DNA from: Neoarius graeffei
Taxonomy: Eukaryota; Chordata; Actinopteri; Siluriformes; Ariidae
Reading direction: 5' to 3'
Assembly: GCF_027579695.1 (NCBI RefSeq)
Contig: NC_083575.1
Span: 66,873,154 to 66,937,153 of the forward strand
DNA length: 64,000 nucleotides
Positions within the stretch are counted from its first letter, which is position 1. Each line of letters starts with the position of its first letter. The notes under the pieces are model-generated. The model was not told where the DNA came from. It made no database searches and was given only the letters and a program-made list of their open reading frames with translations. A program made the translations under genes and the position numbers. Positions 22,380 through 32,713 of this stretch are shown here, piece after piece.

Positions 22380-23114
22380 GGTGTAGCAGTAGAGGTAGAG
22401 GATGTCCTCATCATAGCAATCAGTGTTCTGCCTCTCCTTCAAGGAATTGGTCTGCACCAGTTGTGGGTGGCCTTTGGCCAAGGACGGAACCTGAGATGGA
22501 TTCCTGTACATGACCTGCACCTCTCTTTAGGACTGGAGAAGAGCAAAGGAATACTCTTCTTTCATGCCTTCACTGGTTGCAATGTTGTATCAGGCTTCCG
22601 CAGCAAAGGGAAGAAGTCTGCATGGCAAACCTGGGATGTGTATGCTGAAGCTTCTGATGTCTTTGCCAAGCTCAGCCAGTACCCACCAACAGTAGATGAT
22701 GATCTGGAGGTCCTGGAGAAGTTTGTGGTGACAATGTATGACAGGTCCAGTACAGTTGTACGTGTTGATGATGCCAGGCTGGATATGTTTGCTTGAAAGC
22801 AGAGGCCATATGAAGCCATCCCTCTAACTCAAGCAGCACTACTTCAGCATGCAAAGCGCGCTGCCTATCAAGCAGGCTGTATATGGAGTCAGTCAACACT
22901 GCGCCAACCAGAAACACAAAGTCCTGCTGACTGGGGATGGACAAAGAGTGGAGACACATGGAAGGTCTTCTGGACAACGCTTCCACCTATTGCCGAGAGT
23001 TGCCAACAGCTGACCAAATGTGGATGCAAATCTGAATGCCGTGGAAGGTGCAAATGCTACCGATTCAGTCTCACCTGCACCGGACTATGTAGCTGCAAAT
23101 GTGAGGACAAGTGA
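22380..23114 (+). pseudogene. C-terminal half of a transposon-borne protein with a CXC-rich tail
   Basis: One frame is open from 22380 to 23114 apart from a single TGA at 22794-22796. It reads LWVAFGQGRNLRWIPVHD, then FFHAFTGCNVVSGF, a WQTWDVY block and a PADWGWTKSGDTW block. It ends with a Cys-rich tail (CGCKSECRGRCKC followed by CTGLCSCKC) and stops at 23112-23114. The same architecture is familiar from many uncharacterised proteins of fish and cnidarians, where the missing N-terminal half carries a PIN/XPG-like DTDVVVLA-type motif; that is memory, not something visible here. The Cys spacing resembles CXC/TSO1 DNA-binding modules. No upstream start is available because a TAG precedes 22380, so only a decayed 3' part of the gene is carried. 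Confidence 0.55.
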
Positions 23115-23211
23115 AACCATGCAGCTGTTCACTGTATTTGACTCATTGCACTCTGCAGTGACAAACATTGACCATAACTAAACATTCCAGTTGTGCATTT
23201 AAAAATAACAA

Positions 23212-23527
23212 TGTAGCGAGAATCGCGTGTGGGTGGAGCACAGAGGACGGCAGGACAGAGATCAGGTTTGTCTATCGGCTTTATTGCCACACTTTTCAGG
23301 GTTACAATAATGTTTCAAAATAGCGAGAGAGACACACACACACACAGCGTCTCGTCCGGGGCTGAACTCCTCTGCTCTCGCTCTCCCTCCTTAAATAGGG
23401 CGGTTTACTGGGGAGAACACACAAAACACAGGTTAATGACACTCAGGTGAAGTGATTCTGCCACTTACCTTCCCCAACTCCGCCCTCCTGTCACAGACCG
23501 GTGCTTGACCACGCCCCCGCTGCCACA
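23212..23527 (-). repeat. 3' LTR of gypsy copy 1
   Basis: It is 316 bp, reading TGTGGCAGCGGGGGCGTGG to GATTCTCGCTACA on the minus strand. It has the same start as the LTRs of copy 2 but a partly different middle, so the two copies belong to different subfamilies. Confidence 0.9.
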
Positions 23528-26500
23528 TACCCCCACCGCCCGACTCAGGCCGGGTGCCCGTCCGGCCCGCAGCCGACTCCCCCCCCCTTGACGGGAGAGG
23601 AAGTCCGCCATGACCATCTGCGCCCCCGGCCTGTGGACCACCTTGAAGTTGAAAGGTTGGAGCGCCAGATACCAACGGGTGATCCGCGCGTTGGCATCCT
23701 TCATGCGGTGGAGCCACTGGAGGGGCGCGTGGTCCGAACAGAGGGTGAAAGAGCGCCCCAGCAGGTAGTAACGGAGGGCGAGGACCGCCCACTTGATGGC
23801 CAGGCACTCCTTCTCGATAGTGCTGTAGCGCCCCTCACGCACTGACAGCTTCCGGCTGATGTACAACACTGGGCGGTCCTCTCCCCCCACCTGCTGGGAC
23901 AAAACGGCCCCCAGCCCTCTGTCCGACGCATCCGTCTGCAACAAAAAGGGGAGAGAGAAGTCAGGGGAGTGCAAAAGTGGCCCCCCACACAGTGCAGCCT
24001 TTACCTCAGAGAAAGCCCGCTGGCACTGCTCCGTCCACTGGACCGGATCTGGTGCCCCCTTTTTAGTGAGGTCAGTCAGCGGGCTGGTGACGTCTGAATA
24101 ATTAGGTATAAACCTACGATAATAGCCAGCCAGCCCCAGGAACTGTCTCACCCCCTTTTTGGTCTTGGGTCTCGGGCAGGCCGCAATCGCTGCTGTCTTA
24201 TTAATTTGGGGACGCACCTGCCCGTTACCCAAGTGGAAGCCCAGATACCGTACTTCCACCCGCCCAATCGCACACTTCTTCGGGTTGGCAGTGAGCCCCG
24301 CCCGCCTCAGCGACCTAAGGACGGCCCTCAGGTGTTGCAGGTGCCGCTGCCAGTCATTACTATAAATGATGATGTCGTGTAAGTAAGCGGCCGCATAGGT
24401 GGCGTGGGGCCGGAGGATCCGGTCCATCAGCCGCTGAAACGTAGCGGGCGCCCCAAACAGCCCAAACGGAAGTGTGACGAACTGGTGTAAGCCGAACGGT
24501 GTGGAAAAGGCCGTTTTTTCCTGAGATAATGGAGTCAAGGGGATCTGCCAATATCCCTTCGTCAAATCCAGTGTCGAGTAAAAGCGAGCCGTGCCTAGTC
24601 GATCGAGCAGCTCATCAATACGAGGCATTGGGTACGCGTTGAATTTAGACACCGCATTGACTTTTCTATAGTCCACACAGAACCGGACCGAGCCGTCGGC
24701 CTTGGGAACCAAGACCACCGGGCTGCTCCAGTCACTGTGGGACTCCTCGACGATGCCCATTTCGAGCATGGCCTGAAGTTCTTCCCGAACCACCTTTTTT
24801 TTGTGTTCGGGTAATCTATAAGGACGGCTACGCACTACCACCCCCGGGGGCGTCTCTATGTGGTGTTCTATGAGGTTGGTGCGTCCGGGCCGGGGCGAGA
24901 ACACATCCGAAAACTTGGCCTGCAACTGGGCGACCTCCGTGAGTTGGGTCGGGGAGAGGTGGTCTCCACAGGGGACCGGAGAGGTGCGAGATGCCAATGA
25001 CCCTTTTTGGATCTCCGGCCCCAGCTCCGCCTTCTCCGGAACTACCGACACCAACGCCACGGGGACCTCCTCATTCCAGAGCTTCAGCAGATTGAGGTGG
25101 TAGATCTGTAGCGCCCCCTCCCTGTCCGTTCGCCTAACCTCATAGTCGACGTCCCCGACTCGCCGTGTGACCTCGAAGGGCCCTTCCCACTTGGCGATTA
25201 ATTTGGAGCTCGACGTGGGCAACAGGACGAGTACCTTATCTCCCGGAGTGAACTCTCTAAGGCGCGTGCCCTTGTTGTACAGGCGGGTTTGCCGTTCCTG
25301 GGCCTGCCGCAAATTCTCCTGAGTTAAGTGGGTGAGCGTGTGGAGTTTTGCGCGCAGATCCATAACGTATTGAATTTCATTTTTGCTCTGCGAAGGTCCC
25401 TCCTCCCAATTTTCCCGCAGTACATCTAAGATGCCGCGCGGCTTACGCCCATACAGTAATTCAAATGGGGAGAACCCCGTGGAGGCTTGGGGGACCTCTC
25501 GCACTGCAAACAACAAGGGTTCGAGCCACTTATCCCAGTTACGTGCGTCCTCACTTACGAATTTTTTGATAATATTCTTGAGGGTGCGGTTGAACCGTTC
25601 GACTAAACCGTCCGTTTGTGGGTGATACACGCTGGTGCGGATCGGCTTAATACCCAGTAGCCCATACAGTTCGGCCAGTGTTCGTGACATAAACGAGGTG
25701 CCTTGATCAGTCAGAATCTCTTTCGGGATTCCGACCCGGGAGATGACGTGGAAGAGGGCCTCTGCAATACTACGTGCGGAGATATTGCGAAGAGGCACCG
25801 CTTCTGGGTATCGCGTTGCATAGTCCACCAGAACCAATATAAAGTGGTACCCTCGTGTTGACCGATCTAATGGCCCGACGAGATCCATCCCAATTTGTTC
25901 AAACGGGGTCTCGATTAATGGTAGGGGGCGCAAGGGCGCTTTTGGAATGGCCGCTGGATTTACTAACTGGCATTCGCGGCACGCCGTACACCACTTACGG
26001 ACGTCGCCGCGAATCCCCGGCCAATAGAATCGGGCCATTATCCGGGCGAGTGTTTTATCCTGCCCGAGGTGTCCCGCCGTGGGATTAAAGTGAGCCGCCT
26101 GGAATACCAATTCCCGGCGGCTCTTTGGAATTAACAACTGGGTGACACGCTCCTTCGTCTGAGTGTCCTGCGTCACTCGGTATAACCTATCCTTTAAAAT
26201 GGAAAAATAGGGGAAGGTCGGGGTGGCATTCGGCTGGAGCGTTTGACCATCGATTACTCTCACTTGGTCAAATGCGTGTCGCAGAGTTTCGTCTCGCGAT
26301 TGTTCCAGTGGGAAATCCGCGAGGGATTCCCCAATAGAAAGAGGAGGAGCCGGGGGCTCCTCACTCTGTCGCGGAGATGACGTAGACGGCTCTGCGACCG
26401 CAGCTCCAGCCAAAACGACACCGGGACCCCCCCCGGCTAACCGGCAGGACCCACTCTTTACTAGGTGTGCCATCAACCCCCGGAATCCCGGCCAATCAGT

Positions 26501-27775
26501 CCCCAAGATTAAAGAGTGGGTAAGGCGAGGATTAACCGCCGCCTTCACTATAGATTTGTCCCCTCTGAAATGTATGTGGACCGACACCAACGGGTAGCAG
26601 TGAACATCCCCGTGCACACACAACACCTTCACCCCTTGTGCTCCCCCCAATGCCTCGTCTTGCACCAGGCTTTGGCGGATCGAGGTCTGGTTGCAACCCG
26701 AATCCACCAACGCCTGATAGGTCGCCCCTTGTACACTTACTGGTATGCGATATGCTCCGGCCTGATCGAGGGCAGCCTCTGGCGCGTCGGGGATCCGCAC
26801 CACCGCCCCCACCTCCATCGCGGCACACTGTTGCTGCAGGTGGCCTGGTTCCCCGCAGCGCCAGCAAACCGGCCCGGGCCTCCCCTCTGCAGCTGTGGAT
26901 TGAGGGTCACTCACCTGAGGGGGGGGAGAGACAGACACAGAAGGGAGAAACGGGAGGGCACCACGGGTGCGGCGGGCTGGCTGGGGTGGGGCCGGCCCCC
27001 GCCTCCGTGGTGGGGGAATGGGGCGAGGACGGGACACGGGAGGAGGGGGAAGAGAGAGAGAGAGAGAAGAGGAGAGAGAAGATGACATCCGTTGTCCTGC
27101 CGCCGGGACAGCCACCAGATGATCCTCCGCGAGTCCTACGGCCTGATCCAGCGACGCTGGGCGGTGGCACTGGACCCACTCCGCGGTTCCGGCGGGTAGG
27201 CGGGCGATGAACTGCTCCAGCGCCACCTGGTCAATGATCCCCTCGGCGTCGCGATCTTCGGCCCTCAGCCACCGCCAGCAGGCGTCCCGGAGCTGCTGGC
27301 CGAACGCGAACGGGCTGCCGACTTCCTCCATTCGCAGCGCGCGGAAGCGCTGGCGCTGCTGCTCCGGCGTGCACCCCACGCGCTGGAGGACAGCCCGGCG
27401 AAGGTCGGCGTAGGCCAGCCGGTGGTCGGCGGGGAGCTGTAGTGCGGCTAACTGCGCCTCTCCCGTCAGGAGGGGGAGGAGGCGCGCCGCGCGCTGTTCC
27501 ATCGGCCACCCCGAGGCTTCGGCGACCTGTTCGAACAACGCGATGAACGCCTCGGGGTCGTCCTGCGGGCCCATCTTAGTCAAGGTGATGGGAGATGGGC
27601 CCGCGGCCGGGGCGCTGGTGGACCCCGCCGACGCGAGGAGGCGCCGGAACGCCTCACGGTCTTCCTGTTGAGCCAGCACCAGGGCTTCGAAGCGGCGCTC
27701 CTGCTCCTTCCGGAGTGTGATGAGCGACTGGTGCTGGCTCTGCTGAGCCGTGGCGGCTATCGGCTTTATTGCCAC
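23465..27775 (-). pseudogene. Gag-pol polyprotein of gypsy copy 1 (start lost, RT active site altered)
   Basis: An open minus-strand frame of 1436 codons has the order gag, CCHC knuckle (CWRCGEPGHLQQQC), protease (LVDSGCNQTS), integrase zinc finger and DDE core, then reverse transcriptase and RNase H (QTDASDRGLGAVLSQ). The start codon of this frame lies in LTR sequence and is accidental, the genuine gag start being deleted. The RT active site reads YLHD where copy 2 has YLDD; the codon is 24377-24379. The C-terminus runs on into the LTR because the G-run before it has a different length. The frame is otherwise undamaged, so the copy died recently or can be mobilised only in trans. No function in the host is suggested. 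Confidence 0.9.
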
Positions 27776-28012
27776 ACTTTTCAGGGTTACAATAATGTTT
27801 CAAAATAGCGAGAGAGACACACACACACACAGCGTCTCGTCCGGGGCTGAACTCCTCTGCTCTCGCTCTCCCTCCTTAAATAGGGCGGTTTACTGGGGAG
27901 AACACACAAAACACAGGTTAATGACACTCAGGTGAAGCGATTCTGCCACTTACCTTCCCCAACTCCGCCCTCCTGTCACAGACCGGTGCTTGACCACGCC
28001 CCCGCTGCCACA
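27757..28012 (-). repeat. Truncated 5' LTR of gypsy copy 1
   Basis: 256 bp matching 23272-23527. The junction at 27757 passes directly into gag codons (Ala-Thr-Ala-Gln-Gln), so R/U5 sequence, primer-binding site and about 15 N-terminal codons were removed in one deletion. Confidence 0.88.
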
Positions 28013-29311
28013 AACAAATAAATAAAATAGTTTGTAGGATATGTTCTGGTCTATGTATATTTTTCATCATATTTTTGCTAGAAATGGCAGAAAGGAGCTC
28101 CCTAGATGGTTAAGAGTGGGATTTTTAGATTTCTCATAGTCAAAAACCTACTTTTAGACACCAAGATCATTCAAATCGGTCAAAGTGGCCAGATTATATC
28201 CCATTTTCAAGTCTGCAGCAGCGGCCATCTTGAAAATAAGCAGCCATCTTGAATTTCAGATGGCCCACGTACTTTTTCAAAAGAATAATGTCTAAGGAGT
28301 ATTTGTGCCAAGTTTGGTGCTTGTATCACCATTTGAAAGATTGTTTCAGTTATCTGCTACACTAAATGGCAGGAAAAAGGAAGGGACTCCAGGCATTGAT
28401 CAAAAGGGCCACGCCAGATACACAGTGGACGCACTGCATTCTACACAGGGAAGTGCTGGCCTCCAGACACCTCAGCCCCGAATTAAACGAGGTGTTGACA
28501 GCAGTTGTGGATGTGGTCAGTTTTATCAAAACAAGACCCCTGAAAGCGCGACTCTTCTCCACTATTTGTGAGGAGATGGGAGCAGACCATACCGCTGTGC
28601 TGTTTCACAGCGAAGCGAGGTGGCTCTCCCGAGGCAAAGTCTTGTCGCGCGGCTTTGAGCTCCGAACAGAGATCCGGGTGTTTTTAGAAGAAGAGCGCAT
28701 GTATGAGGCAGCGGCCAAATTTGGCGATGAACTGTTTCTGATGAAACTGGCTTACCTCAGCGATGTATTTGCAAAGCTGAATGAATTAAATTTTCAGCTT
28801 CAGGGAAAAGACAAGTACCTACCTCACCTGGCTGACAAGATCACTGCTTTCATCCGAAAGCTGGAGGTATGGGGGAAGCGCGTTGATCAAGGACATACCG
28901 AAGTCTTCGAAAATCTCACTGAAGTCGCAGAGCGCATCGATTCTGGTGCCACCGCAGTGATCCCGTGTATACAGCAGCACATCACAGCCAGGGGCACCGC
29001 TAGAAATCTTGGGTCCTATGAAAGATTACAATTTAGGGCCCCCCCCCCGGTAAAATTTTCAAGCTCAAGCAACTGAATTTGAAGTCTGTTTTTGGCTTGC
29101 ACTTCTACTTTACTATGCATGTGATCAGCTACCTAGCAAGTTTAGGTGATACAATTATTTGGTATATGAGCATTTTAAATGCAGAACTGTCAGAATTAGA
29201 CTGAATAGACTATTGCTTTAAAATGAAAATTCCATGATATATATTGAAGATATGTATTTTTTCTTTTATGAGCAACTATTATTAGGCCACTCAGTAGCCT
29301 ATGGAGTTCAT

Positions 29312-29689
29312 CTCATCTCATCTCATTATCTCTAGCCGCTTTATCCTGTTCTACAGGGTCGCAGGCAAGCTGGAGCCTATCCCAGCTGACTACGGGCGAA
29401 AGGCGGGGTACACCCTGGACAAGTCGCCAGGTCATCACAGGGCTGACACATAGAGACAGACAACCATTCACACTCACATTCACACCTACGGTCAATTTAG
29501 AGTCACCAGTTAACCTAACCTGCATGTCTTTGGACTGTGGGGGAAACCGGAGCACCCGGAGGAAACCCATGCGGACACGGGGAGAACATGCAAACTCCAC
29601 ACAGAAAGGCCCTCGCCGGCCACAGGGCTCGAACCCGGAACTTCTTGCTGTGAGGTGACAGTGCTAACCACTACACCACCGTGCCGCCC
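29312..29689 (-). mobile_element. SINE type A with 14-bp duplication
   Basis: CCTATGGAGTTCAT flanks it at 29298-29311 and 29690-29703. On the minus strand it has a full tRNA-like head, body and the CTCATCTCATCTC-complement tail. It is essentially full length (378 bp). Confidence 0.9.
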
Positions 29690-30633
29690 CCTATGGAGTT
29701 CATTCAATCCAAATGTTTGTGTTGAGAGAAACTGCATGCATCACTGTATCAGTATGGATTTATAACATTCTTTATGCACATTATGGATACTCCAGAGCCC
29801 TCCAGCAAACATCATCAATAATCAGGATTACAAAATGTATTCCTTTGTTTCCTCCATTTATTGACAATGTATGTGATCAAATGTATGCCTTGATGAATAA
29901 CTACACTAGTTTTTTGATACAATTACATAGTGCACTGCGAGAAATCCACTAAGTGTTTTTGGTTTCTTTTAGGCATCACACATTTATTAGAAAACACAGC
30001 AAATGTTCAAATATTCAAGTTAAATACTTAGCAACAGTATCAATAAATCCACACATGAACAATAGCAATGATATCTATGACCACAGCTAATGTGCAACAT
30101 ATTAAAGTTAAATACAATCCACACATGAACAATGGCAAAACATCTTGATTTAATTAATTATACAATAAAGATACCTATGAAAAAAGGTGATTTTTTTTCA
30201 CACACAGTGTGATATCCGGACTTCATAATTCATCACACCTGCTCCTGCTTAGCAACTTCTAGACTGTACACCTCTGTTGCGCACATAGAAAAACTGACAG
30301 CTGATCTAAGCTGCGCTAATAGCGGCGCTGTGCATACACGGAGCTACACATTTCACGTGTCCCGCGCCCAGAATCAGACTGTACCATTAGTAAAAAAGGG
30401 TGGAGGGGTGAAATGACAATATCATAAATAATTCAAGAAAAATGTTATAGCAAATCATAACCATGTATAATTTGCATATTTTAACAGATGAAATGAACTA
30501 TTTTATTTCAAAAACTTACACAAGGCAATAGAGTGCTTCGAGGTTAGCGCGAACCCAGCGGCGGCCATATTGGAAGTCAAAGGTCGCTGTGTCAGTGCAT
30601 TGTTGTTGTTCAGCGAAGCAAAAAGGGGTGACA

Positions 30634-30844
30634 ATGCCAAATACGTGTGTCATTGTTGGCTGTAGTAGCCAGAGGGAAAAGGGTGGCAAAAGCTTCCACA
30701 GACTCCCTAAAGTCGTGACTAACCAGGGAATTGCAGCACAGGAGAAAAGCGAGCGGAGGAGACGACAGTGGCTGGCTGCCATCAACCGATCAAATTTAGG
30801 ACAACTTGACTGTATCCGGATTTGTTCTGATCACTTTGTGACAG
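30634..30844 (+). pseudogene. THAP-domain exon of a transposon
   Basis: It reads MPNTCVIVGCSSQREK from ATG 30634, continues with RRRRQWLAAINRSN and ends with ICSDHFVTG before a GTAGGT donor. The Cys pair and the C-x2-H ligand of the THAP zinc finger are present. The following exons that would encode the transposase core are missing. Confidence 0.6.
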
Positions 30845-31034
30845 GTAGGTTAAATTGTCTTGAATTTCATAGTTACTAAAATAAATGTGATACAAACTAT
30901 TATCTTTTCTATGTACTTTCAGCAATGATTAATGGATATATTTGTCACATTAGGTAGCTTATGTCTACTGCAGTGCATTGTTGCATCAAATGGCATTTAA
31001 GATCTAGGCCTAGTAATGTTTATGTACACATGCT

Positions 31035-31232
31035 TTAGTTCACAAAATGGACTTGGTGAAACACTAGATAGTTCACAAGATCGATGTATGTCACATGCGG
31101 CAACAAGCTGGGGTCAGCTTTCCATTCCTTCTCACTAACAGTGTATGGATCTACATTCCCAATGAAACGTAACTTCTCAGCATAACACTCCCGTGCCTGC
31201 TTATCCAAACTTTCACAGTAGTGCTCCATCAC
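31035..31232 (-). pseudogene. ORF2 fragment of the same THAP element
   Basis: The minus-strand frame contains CYAEKLRFIGNVDPY and YIDLVNYLVFHQVHF. The pattern (DPY ... DLVNYLVF) matches the fragment at 4578-4826 (DPY ... DISNYLVLQ), so both come from the same gene type. It is truncated after 65 residues. Confidence 0.55.
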
Positions 31233-32713
31233 TTCAGATGTCTAAATTCTTAAAAAATCCAAGCTTCTAAGCCCTCTAACGCGGAAACGAATCGGTGAAT
31301 GTGTACTCTATGATGTGTACTCTATGAGCGCTCTGGAGCGAGTGACTTCCAAGATGGCCGCGCAGACCGCAGTGTTACTATTTTTAGCATCATCTTGGAG
31401 CACTCTATACTATTAAAATAATATTAATATCCCTCACAGGCCCCCCTGTCAGTGCCAGGCCCTTAGAATCGTCCTAACTCCCCCCCCCCCCCCCCCAGTG
31501 GCGCCCCTGATCACGGCATTGAGAGGATTCTTTAAAAAATACTTTCCCAACAGTGCTACACTATTGACTGGATAGTGGACCCATTTCATGCTGCAGGTAT
31601 CTATCTGTCTGTCTGTCTGTCTGTCTTGTTAATGTGCAATGGCAAATAAAGTTTTTCATTTCTTTCTGCAGCACCAGCTGATTTTAGCTCTGCTGAAGAG
31701 GAACAACTGATTGAAATGACCTCTGACTCCACCCTGAGGTTAAGATTTACATCTCAGGCACTCAGTCAATTTTGGCTGGAAGTTGAAAGCCAGTACCCAC
31801 TCATTGGGCAGAGAGCTGTGGGCATTCTTCTTCCCTTTGCCACATCTTATCTCTGTGAGATTGGTTTTTCAGCAGTTGCTTCGCTAAAAACAAAGTACAG
31901 ATCTCAGCTTGACATTGAGCATGACTTGAGAGTGGCAGTTTCAAGCGTTCAACCCCGTTTCGAAAAAATCTGTAGCACAAAACAGGCCCATTGCAGTCAC
32001 TAATGCTGTGAAGGCAGTCATTTGTTCACCTGCCTCTGCCCTGCCTCTTTGTAAAGTTTAAAAAGTGACAAACTTAAGCACAATTTTTATTTAATTTTCC
32101 CATTTTCTATATAATTTTTTATTTTTAAACATTGTTCTTAATGTTGCTGGTGTTGAGAGGACTAGATAGAAATTTGTTACTTAGATAAATTTTGAAAAAT
32201 TGTGAACTTGAGTTATTTTTAACATTTTTATTTTGAACATATTGAATGTATCTGATGTTGTTATACAATAGAAATTGCTACAAATTGATGTTACCTCAAT
32301 AAATTGAAAAATATGAACTTGTGTATTTTTTTTTTTTACCATTTTGTTGGTGTGATATGGGACAAGTGGGGTGCAGAAAAATCCCCTTCTTCTGAGGTGG
32401 GGAATGATAGAAAAAGTTTGAGAAGCACTGGGTTAACTGGTGACTCTAAATTGACCGTAGGTGTGAATGTGAGTGTGAATGGTTGTCTGTGTCTATCTGT
32501 CCGCCCTGTGATGACCTGGCGACTTGTCCAGGGTGTACCCCGCCTTTCGCCCGTAGTCAGCTGGGATAGGCTCCAGCTTGCCTGCGACCCTGTAGAAGGA
32601 TAAAGCGGCTAGAGATAATGAGATGAGATGAGAAGATATGGGGAAGGGGCCAGCAGGAGAGATATTGCACATTATATTGCACATTGTCCAGTATTGCTTA
32701 TTGTTAGGCTAGG

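Larger units (their letters stand above)
23212..28012 (-). mobile_element. gmr1-type Ty3/gypsy element, copy 1
   Basis: The 5-bp target duplication AACAA is at 23207-23211 and 28013-28017, and the ends are TG...CA on the element strand. The 3' LTR (left) is complete, but the 5' LTR (right) lacks its final 60 bases, the primer-binding site and the gag start. One base differs between the overlapping LTR parts (T near 23452, C in the partner), pointing to a recent insertion. It sits inside the TAGTG element. Confidence 0.92.
21992..28364. mobile_element. TAGTG...CACTA-ended transposon with 3-bp duplication, host of gypsy copy 1
   Basis: The ends are inverted: TAGTGCAGCAGATAAC at the left and GTTATCTGCTACACTA at the right. 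Similarity continues inward for roughly 110 bases (for example GTGATACAAGCACCAA and its complement). AAT flanks it at 21989-21991 and 28365-28367, and removing the element plus one AAT restores the hAT transposase reading ...GAQT-MAGKRKG.... Without the gypsy insertion it is about 1.57 kb. It contains a Cys-rich gene remnant (22380-23114). Both subterminal regions have runs of AAGATGGC/GCCATCTT. The superfamily is not known to me; the 3-bp duplication is compatible with EnSpm/CACTA or Harbinger-type elements, although the terminal bases are arranged opposite to classical CACTA. Confidence 0.7.
30530..31406. mobile_element. AT-target THAP transposon relic (ISL2EU-like), divergent genes
   Basis: The ends AGAGTGCTTCGAGG and, at the right, CTTGGAGCACTCT are inverted, flanked by AT (30528-30529 and 31407-31408). 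A THAP exon points right and an ORF2 fragment points left from the other end, the divergent two-gene plan also hinted at in the element at 4463-5623. Confidence 0.6.
28989..31509. mobile_element. hAT transposon #2, non-autonomous, nested in hAT #1
   Basis: The 8-bp duplication is ATCACAGC (28981-28988) versus ATCACGGC (31510-31517), one mismatch. The ends are CAGGGGCACCGCTAG and CAGTGGCGCCCCTG. Long C and G homopolymers lie near both ends (29040-29048 and 31480-31496). No hAT transposase is present. It carries a SINE (29312-29689) and a THAP/AT-target element (30530-31406). Confidence 0.8.
21184..32003 (+). pseudogene. hAT transposase (BED zinc finger), split and frameshifted
   Basis: The frame begins at ATG 21184 (MDTFVKRAAKVGDF). 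A BED-type finger (CVLCLRQL...HLETAHPTH) lies at about residues 56-82. A frameshift near 21465 and stops near 21640 and 21700 follow. The RNase H-like part resumes near 21725 (FALQVDEATDSSKTCLF, a catalytic-region signature) up to GFCSDGAQT. It then continues at 28366 (MAGKRKGLQALI) across the TAGTG insertion. The insertion domain runs to CIQQHITA, and the protein resumes at 31510 after hAT #2. The C-terminal dimerisation part (LPFATSYLCEIGFSAVASLKT) ends at 32003. Between 31598 and 31671 a GT...AG stretch containing a CTGT run looks like an intron and keeps the frame. The layout resembles ZBED5/SCAND3-type hAT proteins; orthology to a domesticated gene is not implied. Confidence 0.75.
20846..32430 (+). 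mobile_element. hAT transposon #1 (BED-finger, ZBED5/Buster-like), carrying nested insertions
   Basis: The 8-bp target duplication is GGCTAACT (20838-20845) versus GGTTAACT (32431-32438). The ends are CCACGTTTCTCAAAGTG at the left and, on the complement of the right, CAGTGCTTCTCAAAC. The transposase gene is on the plus strand in pieces. The body is interrupted by the TAGTG element (21992-28364) and by hAT #2 (28989-31509). Without these it would be about 2.7 kb, a normal hAT size. Confidence 0.85.
20676..32632 (+). mobile_element. SINE type A, split by a hAT transposon
   Basis: The SINE head and middle are at 20676-20845 (A box GGTGTTGTAGTGG, B box GGGTTCGAGCC). The tail is at 32431-32632 (CTCTAAATTGACCGTAGG through ATGAGATGAGATGAG). 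The 14-bp duplication AAGATATGGGGAAG flanks the pair. Removing 20846-32430 and one copy of the 8-bp duplication restores a normal type A SINE, as seen at 49389-49765. Confidence 0.85.

Noticed and set aside
26516-27210. Overlapping long frames opposite to and within gypsy copy 1 (and the mirror set at 35382-36739)
   Set aside because: They arise from the GC-rich gag region on the other strand or frame, and no family motif is present.
21992-28364. Classical CACTA/EnSpm assignment for the TAGTG element
   Set aside because: The 3-bp duplication fits, but the terminal bases are in the opposite order (TAGTG at the left, CACTA at the right) and no EnSpm transposase is present.
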